A stretch of DNA of 8,861 bases from CAZXVU01 sp964644465. GTDB taxonomy: Bacteria > Chlamydiota > Chlamydiia > Chlamydiales > SM23-39. Position 1 is the stretch's first letter. Every line of letters begins with the position of its first letter. The stretch is from NCBI GenBank assembly GCA_964644465.1, contig CAZXVU010000088.1, positions 1 to 8,861 of the forward strand, given 5' to 3'. Below are positions 5,948 to 8,861 of this stretch, piece after piece. The notes beneath the pieces are model-generated. The model searched no databases and was not told the DNA's origin. It saw only the letters and a list, made by a program, of their open reading frames with translations. Both the position numbers and the translations under genes were made by a program.

Positions 5948-6462
5948 TTAAGGGCAGAAACTCGCATATTTAACAGAAACTGAAAATGAGAGGCTTCCGT
6001 TCTTTAATCGCAAGTTCTGAAATACTAAATCTAAAAGTTGACGTTTTTCACCCACTTCAGAACTCTCGAAGATCTCACGGGCGCGGGCGGCAAGGTTCAT
6101 GACCAGGTTGGCGGTTACATAAAAATTCCCATCTGCTTTTTCATGCCGCCCCATTGTTCGACGATCTCGGTCTGGCGAGCCTTGTAAGTCGATACTCGCT
6201 CTAGGTACATCCGTTCGTCGATCAACCTATCCAGTTTATCGTCGTAGATTTGATTTAAACGCTTTTGGATGCGGTCTTGCTCTTGCCGGAGGGCCTGGAG
6301 GCTTTCGGTATGGAATTTACTTTCAGATTCATGGATTTCCTTGAGGTAGCGAGTCACATCGGCAATTTGTTGGTCGCTCAAGGCAATTTGGTCGAAATGC
6401 GAAGATAGGGTGGACACGAGAGGCTCTTCGCGGACGTAAACTCGCTTACAAGTACCTTTTAT
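5948..6462 (-). pseudogene. Large serine recombinase (resolvase/invertase type), C-terminal remnant with frameshift
   Basis: Reading the minus strand, GTCKRVYVREE is the end of the recombinase zinc-ribbon domain. It is followed by a long coiled coil (residues such as QEQDRIQKRLNQIYDDKLDR) and the family's conserved C-terminal block, HEKADGNFYVTANLV then ARAREIFESSEVGEKRQLLD. The coiled coil and the C-terminal block are in different frames. Restoring one A near 6154-6156 (CAATGG to CAAATGG) would join them as IVEQMGRHEKADGNF. An in-frame TGA at 6463-6465 marks the other end, and the catalytic serine domain and the rest of the DNA-binding domain are absent. It is non-functional, but shows that an integrative or mobile element once occupied this place. 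Confidence 0.85.
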
Positions 6463-6553
6463 TCAAGTTGAGCTGCTTCGGCGCTGGCAAGGCCTGGCTC
6501 AAATTCAGGGCGCCTCCTCGGCATATTCCCAACTTTTGAACTCGTTTGTGTAT

Positions 6554-6752
6554 AGAGACTGTCTTTTAGAAACTGTCCACTAACTCAGTCGACAATCGAC
6601 AATTGGCTGGCTGCGACTTTGCCAAATCGCTTCTCGCTCGGAATCCTTCGTATTCAAGAACATCTTCCTCGCTCGAACCAAGCTCCGCTCTTTCGATCTG
6701 GCTTTTGTCTCGCTCAGCCACTTGTTGCCGCCTGAGTTTATGGACAGTCTCT
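6554..6752. mobile_element. MITE-like element with terminal inverted repeats
   Basis: AGAGACTGTC (6554-6563) is an exact inverted copy of GACAGTCTCT (6743-6752). Inside the left end, a second related sequence, AACTGTCCACTAACTCAG (6571-6588), matches the inverted right end (6732-6749) at 15 of 18 positions, so the left end seems to carry a partial duplication. The interior, about 140 bp, shows no convincing transposase; a 68-aa minus-strand frame across it is Arg/Ser-rich and is probably not a gene. About 200 bp with matched ends and no transposase fits a miniature transposable element or an internally deleted insertion sequence. It sits 33 bases beyond the stop of the neighbouring minus-strand gene. 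I cannot establish a target-site duplication. From 6466 to 6553 I see no feature. Confidence 0.6.
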
Positions 6753-6785
6753 TAGTAAATGAGTCAAGCAGCATAATAAAAGGCA

Positions 6786-7934
6786 TTATAATTCGACGCG
6801 GGTTGCTGAGGAGTTTTTTTTTATTTTGGTCAGCGTGATCATTGTGTCGTAGTTGTCCACAAATTCTTTCAGCGATAAGGTGAGAGCCTCGAGGTCGACC
6901 AATTTTTCGGGATTATACGCGACCTTTATACCATGCATGCCGTAGAGAGCTCCTTCAAACCATTCCGCAACCGCAGAGCTTCCTCTTTTAAACGGCATCG
7001 CGTGAGCATGCTCGTATCGAAAAAGGGCAACTTGATCTTTTAAATCCTTCAGGCTTTTTCCATTCCATTCGATGATCTTTTTAAAGATTTTCGCCATATC
7101 ATCCAACATAGTTTCTATCAAAAATGGATCTTGATGAAGAATGGAAATAATCGATCGACCAGTCATTTGATCGACAGGATCAGTTACAAAATCACGGTTG
7201 GCCCATGTCAAATATTCAGACAAGACGAGCATTTTGCCATTGATGGGAGAGCGAAGGGCAACGTGAATCCAGTCTGATTTTGCATGTTCGGGAGAAGTAT
7301 TTTCCAGCGGCATCTTGGCTGATTCCAGCCTTAAGCGGCGATAGACATTAGGAGATCGTTCCCTTAATTTCTGCATTGCTTCTTTATTGCGCATAAAACT
7401 AGCTATTTTGCCATCCCTTTTGTGGAGAGGGACTTCACAGAGCTCGTACAATCCCATATCGAACGGATCCCGATCCCAATTTTTGTATTCTTGGGTCAAG
7501 ATGGAATAATCCATTATAGTGCGCCTTCCAAGACATCGATCGAATTGAACCTGTGATTTCGTTTGTTGAAAATCAGTTAGGTTGTACTTCATTTTTTTGA
7601 GCTGCTTTTGAATCGCAGGAAGGAGGCGCTTGTTATATTCAGAATATGTGCCGTCCAAAAGGTTGCTCCTGTTTAGTCTAAATTCTTCTGTCCGATCTCG
7701 GCGCCATCCAAACTCTTCCGGAGAGAGTGTGCCGTGACTCACCGCGATGTTGTGACGAGACTCTGCAAAAGAAGAATGAGTCCTGAAGAAAAGTTTAATT
7801 AAATCCTGATTTGACGTACTTGCATTGCGAAATAGGTCCGTTGCAGTTTTTACTATGGCATTCGACGCATCTACAAACGCCTCCTGATGGCCCCCATATC
7901 TGGCGGGACTCCTTGCGACAACATAACTTGGCAT
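6786..7934 (-). CDS. Hypothetical effector-like protein with HxMPFxRGSSAVAEW motif
   Basis: The 382-aa product has no membrane segment or signal peptide. I chose ATG at 7934; a TTG eight codons upstream (7958) is possible, and GGGGA lies about 12 bases before the ATG. The N-terminal 150 residues are mixed and basic. The middle contains long helices. Near the C terminus (residues about 303-330) is FRYEHAHAMPFKRGSSAVA followed by EWFEGALYGMHGI, which looks like a conserved active-site-like block. Its layout (His, then Pro-Phe, then Gly and a following helix) recalls the Fic motif HPFxxGNGR, but the Asn-Gly-Arg is missing, so I do not call it a Fic protein. A strong promoter lies 80-105 bases upstream. 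It appears intact, unlike most neighbours. The protein family is not recognised; an effector role is inference. Confidence 0.8.
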   Translation of the reverse strand: MPSYVVARSPARYGGHQEAFVDASNAIVKTATDLFRNASTSNQDLIKLFFRTHSSFAESRHNIAVSHGTLSPEEFGWRRDRTEEFRLNRSNLLDGTYSEYNKRLLPAIQKQLKKMKYNLTDFQQTKSQVQFDRCLGRRTIMDYSILTQEYKNWDRDPFDMGLYELCEVPLHKRDGKIASFMRNKEAMQKLRERSPNVYRRLRLESAKMPLENTSPEHAKSDWIHVALRSPINGKMLVLSEYLTWANRDFVTDPVDQMTGRSIISILHQDPFLIETMLDDMAKIFKKIIEWNGKSLKDLKDQVALFRYEHAHAMPFKRGSSAVAEWFEGALYGMHGIKVAYNPEKLVDLEALTLSLKEFVDNYDTMITLTKIKKNSSATRVEL

Positions 7935-8012
7935 AATTTTACAATATCCCCACACCAAAAAGTGAACCTACCGGCCTTTTGCTGACGTTCTCATAGGCAA
8001 TTATTTCCAGAG

Positions 8013-8040
8013 ATTATACCGCGTCCACTCATCTTGTGAA
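8013..8040 (-). promoter_or_regulatory. Predicted sigma-70-type promoter for the 6786-7934 gene
   Basis: On the minus strand, TTCACA (8040-8035, five of six consensus bases) and TATAAT (8018-8013, perfect) are 16 bases apart. Transcription would begin near 8006 and give a leader of about 70 bases before ATG 7934. From about 8041 to 8200 I see no gene or other clear signal. Confidence 0.6.
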
Positions 8041-8200
8041 TCCTGTTGAGCGTCTTTGCGCCCCAGCACAGTGCTCGATCTTGCTAACATACTGAAGTTT
8101 ACGGCGATCTCCGCAATGCTGCTGGAACGCAAAATCCGCTGTCAAAATTCACACAACCTAAGCGAGCGCGGTATAGATTACTCGGATAGGCTCATCCACT

Positions 8201-8510
8201 TTATTCAGTCCTTTCGGCTCTCAGAGCTTTCATTTCGGCGACGAATCTTTCACGTTCTCGCCTGCACTCTTGCATATAATCCACGTGTTCTTTCTCCCTC
8301 CTTTTCCCTATCATGCATCGCCCAGATAATCAATCCCCATGCAACGCAAAACATAATCCCTTGCATCGCAAGCGAAGTGGCTATAGCAGCCCTAGCCGTA
8401 GTATCCGCCTCGCTGCAAAAATAAGAGGCCAAAAAGCCGAAAAACACAATCAGACTCGTTCCAAAGGAACACCAGAGGGCTGGGTTCATGAATTTTAAGA
8501 AAATGCGCAT
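8201..8510 (-). pseudogene. Small two-TM membrane protein with coiled-coil tail, broken by one-base frameshift
   Basis: ATG at 8510 follows AGGAGG with a four-base gap, a strong ribosome binding site. Residues about 11-32 (ALWCSFGTSLIVFFGFLASY) and 44-64 (ATSLAMQGIMFCVAWGLIIW) are two membrane segments, followed by HDREKE. The frame then gives TRGLYARVQART and stops at 8250. In a second frame, the same DNA continues as EKEHVDYMQECRRERERF and AEMKALRAERTE to TAA at 8203-8201, a highly charged helix with clear coding character. Removing one G from the GGG run (CCC 8296-8298 on the plus strand) would join the two as REKEEKEHVDYM, giving about 102 residues. The family is not recognised. The size and layout (two TMs then a coiled coil) resemble holin-like or accessory proteins of mobile elements, but this is weak. 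A sequencing error is possible. Confidence 0.68.
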
Positions 8511-8612
8511 ATTCCCTCCTTTTTCGGAACCGAGGAATTGTTGGCAACTGAAGGAAAGATTTTAAGGGTTCCCATGAGTTTCTTCCAATCAAAAGTTCTG
8601 AATGCGTCCAGC

Positions 8613-8664
8613 CGCCCCCAAAAAGCGCCCCGCCTTCGCGGGGCATTTTGCTTTTTGGTGGGCG
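8613..8664. terminator. Bidirectional rho-independent terminator at the edge of repeat copy 2
   Basis: GCCCCGC (8627-8633), loop CTTC and GCGGGGC (8638-8644) form a seven-bp GC stem followed by ATTTTGCTTTTT. On the minus strand the stem is also followed by a T run (GCTTTTTGGGGG). Outer arms CGCCCCCAAAAA (8613-8624) and TTTTTGGTGGGCG (8652-8664) extend the palindrome and correspond to the inverted repeat that joins the tRNA to copy 1. Confidence 0.65.
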
Positions 8665-8861
8665 AGCGACACGCCTGCGTGTGTCGCATGGCGGACTCGA
8701 ATCGAAGCGCCCTGCTGGGCGCGATATCGCCAGCCCGGCAGCAAGGGCGAAGCGCTGCAAGAGGGCGTCCCAAGCGCGACGAAGTGCGCGCTTGCAGGAT
8801 GGGGGGTGGGGGAAGGGGAATGCCCTTCCCCCGTATTCTAGCATGTGTCGCGTGGTGGACT
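8653..8861. repeat. GC-rich multi-hairpin repeat, copy 2 (runs to window edge)
   Basis: It has the same order of parts as copy 1, in the same orientation. A 22-base palindrome (8666-8687, arms GCGACAC/GTGTCGC) stands where copy 1 has an unrelated 22-base palindrome. GCGCCC-TGCT-GGGCGC (8707-8722) replaces GGGC-TTT-GCCC. AAGCGCG/CGCGCTT (8772-8778/8787-8793) and the 10-bp arms of 8808-8817/8823-8832 are shared. The last 54 bases equal 263-316. The window stops inside GTGTCGCGTGGTGGACT, which in copy 1 is the start of a further unit, so a tandem unit may follow. Confidence 0.85.

Noticed and set aside
6580..6786. 68-codon minus-strand frame over the MITE-like element
   Set aside because: Its ends lie in the inverted repeats, it is Arg/Ser-rich, and it has no ribosome binding site or recognisable transposase motif.
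6960..7040. Calling the 6786-7934 product a Fic AMP-transferase
   Set aside because: The essential Asn-Gly-Arg part of HPFxxGNGR is absent; only the layout is similar.
8056..8424. 122-codon plus-strand frame
   Set aside because: It is antisense to the small membrane protein, which has an AGGAGG site, two TM segments and a coiled-coil tail on the minus strand.
1..8861. CRISPR array
   Set aside because: The only repeats are a few long hairpin units and no short regularly spaced repeats or cas genes are seen.

Overview
The window looks like an accessory, decaying segment from a host-associated bacterium. My best guess is an environmental (amoeba-associated) chlamydia. The reasons are an LRR-NEL type E3 ubiquitin ligase remnant, unrecognised effector-like proteins, an AT-rich background and several broken mobile genes. 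This is inference; no core phylogenetic marker is present.

Layout. Positions 1-78 hold the 3' part of a tRNA-Tyr (anticodon GTA), cut by the window edge. From 114 to about 377 lies a GC-rich multi-hairpin repeat, whose second copy closes the window at 8653-8861. The window therefore starts in a tRNA and ends inside a repeat, as a repeat-bounded contig would. A promoter at 544-572 leads to a C-terminally membrane-anchored protein with a long Ser/Thr/Gln-rich linker (603-1577). Next come a very basic small protein with an antitoxin-like tail (1740-1943) and the N-terminal half of a PIN-domain toxin (1972 to about 2190). That half is joined out of frame to the last leucine-rich repeat and complete NEL domain of a ubiquitin ligase (to 3151). 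A 273-aa Cys/His-rich unknown follows (3208-4029).

The middle is a graveyard. It holds an ISAs1-type transposase remnant on the minus strand (4070-4442), a plus-strand gene broken by one TAG (to 4854), an apparently intact two-gene unit of an ImmA/IrrE-like zinc peptidase and a small membrane protein joined by a TGATG overlap (4930-5783), the C-terminal third of a large serine recombinase with a one-base deletion (5948-6462), and a MITE-like element of about 200 bp (6554-6752).

The right part holds a 382-aa minus-strand unknown (6786-7934) with a good sigma-70-type promoter (8013-8040), and a two-TM small membrane protein whose coiled-coil tail is shifted out of frame by an apparent extra G (8201-8510).

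Functionally, the intact or possibly intact pieces are host-interaction candidates (603, NEL, 3208, 6786) and a defence/immunity-like pair (4930, 5502). The rest records insertion, recombination and pseudogenisation between two copies of a structured repeat beside a tRNA gene. The most unusual signal is the repeat: at two positions its copies have unrelated sequence but keep a perfect palindrome.
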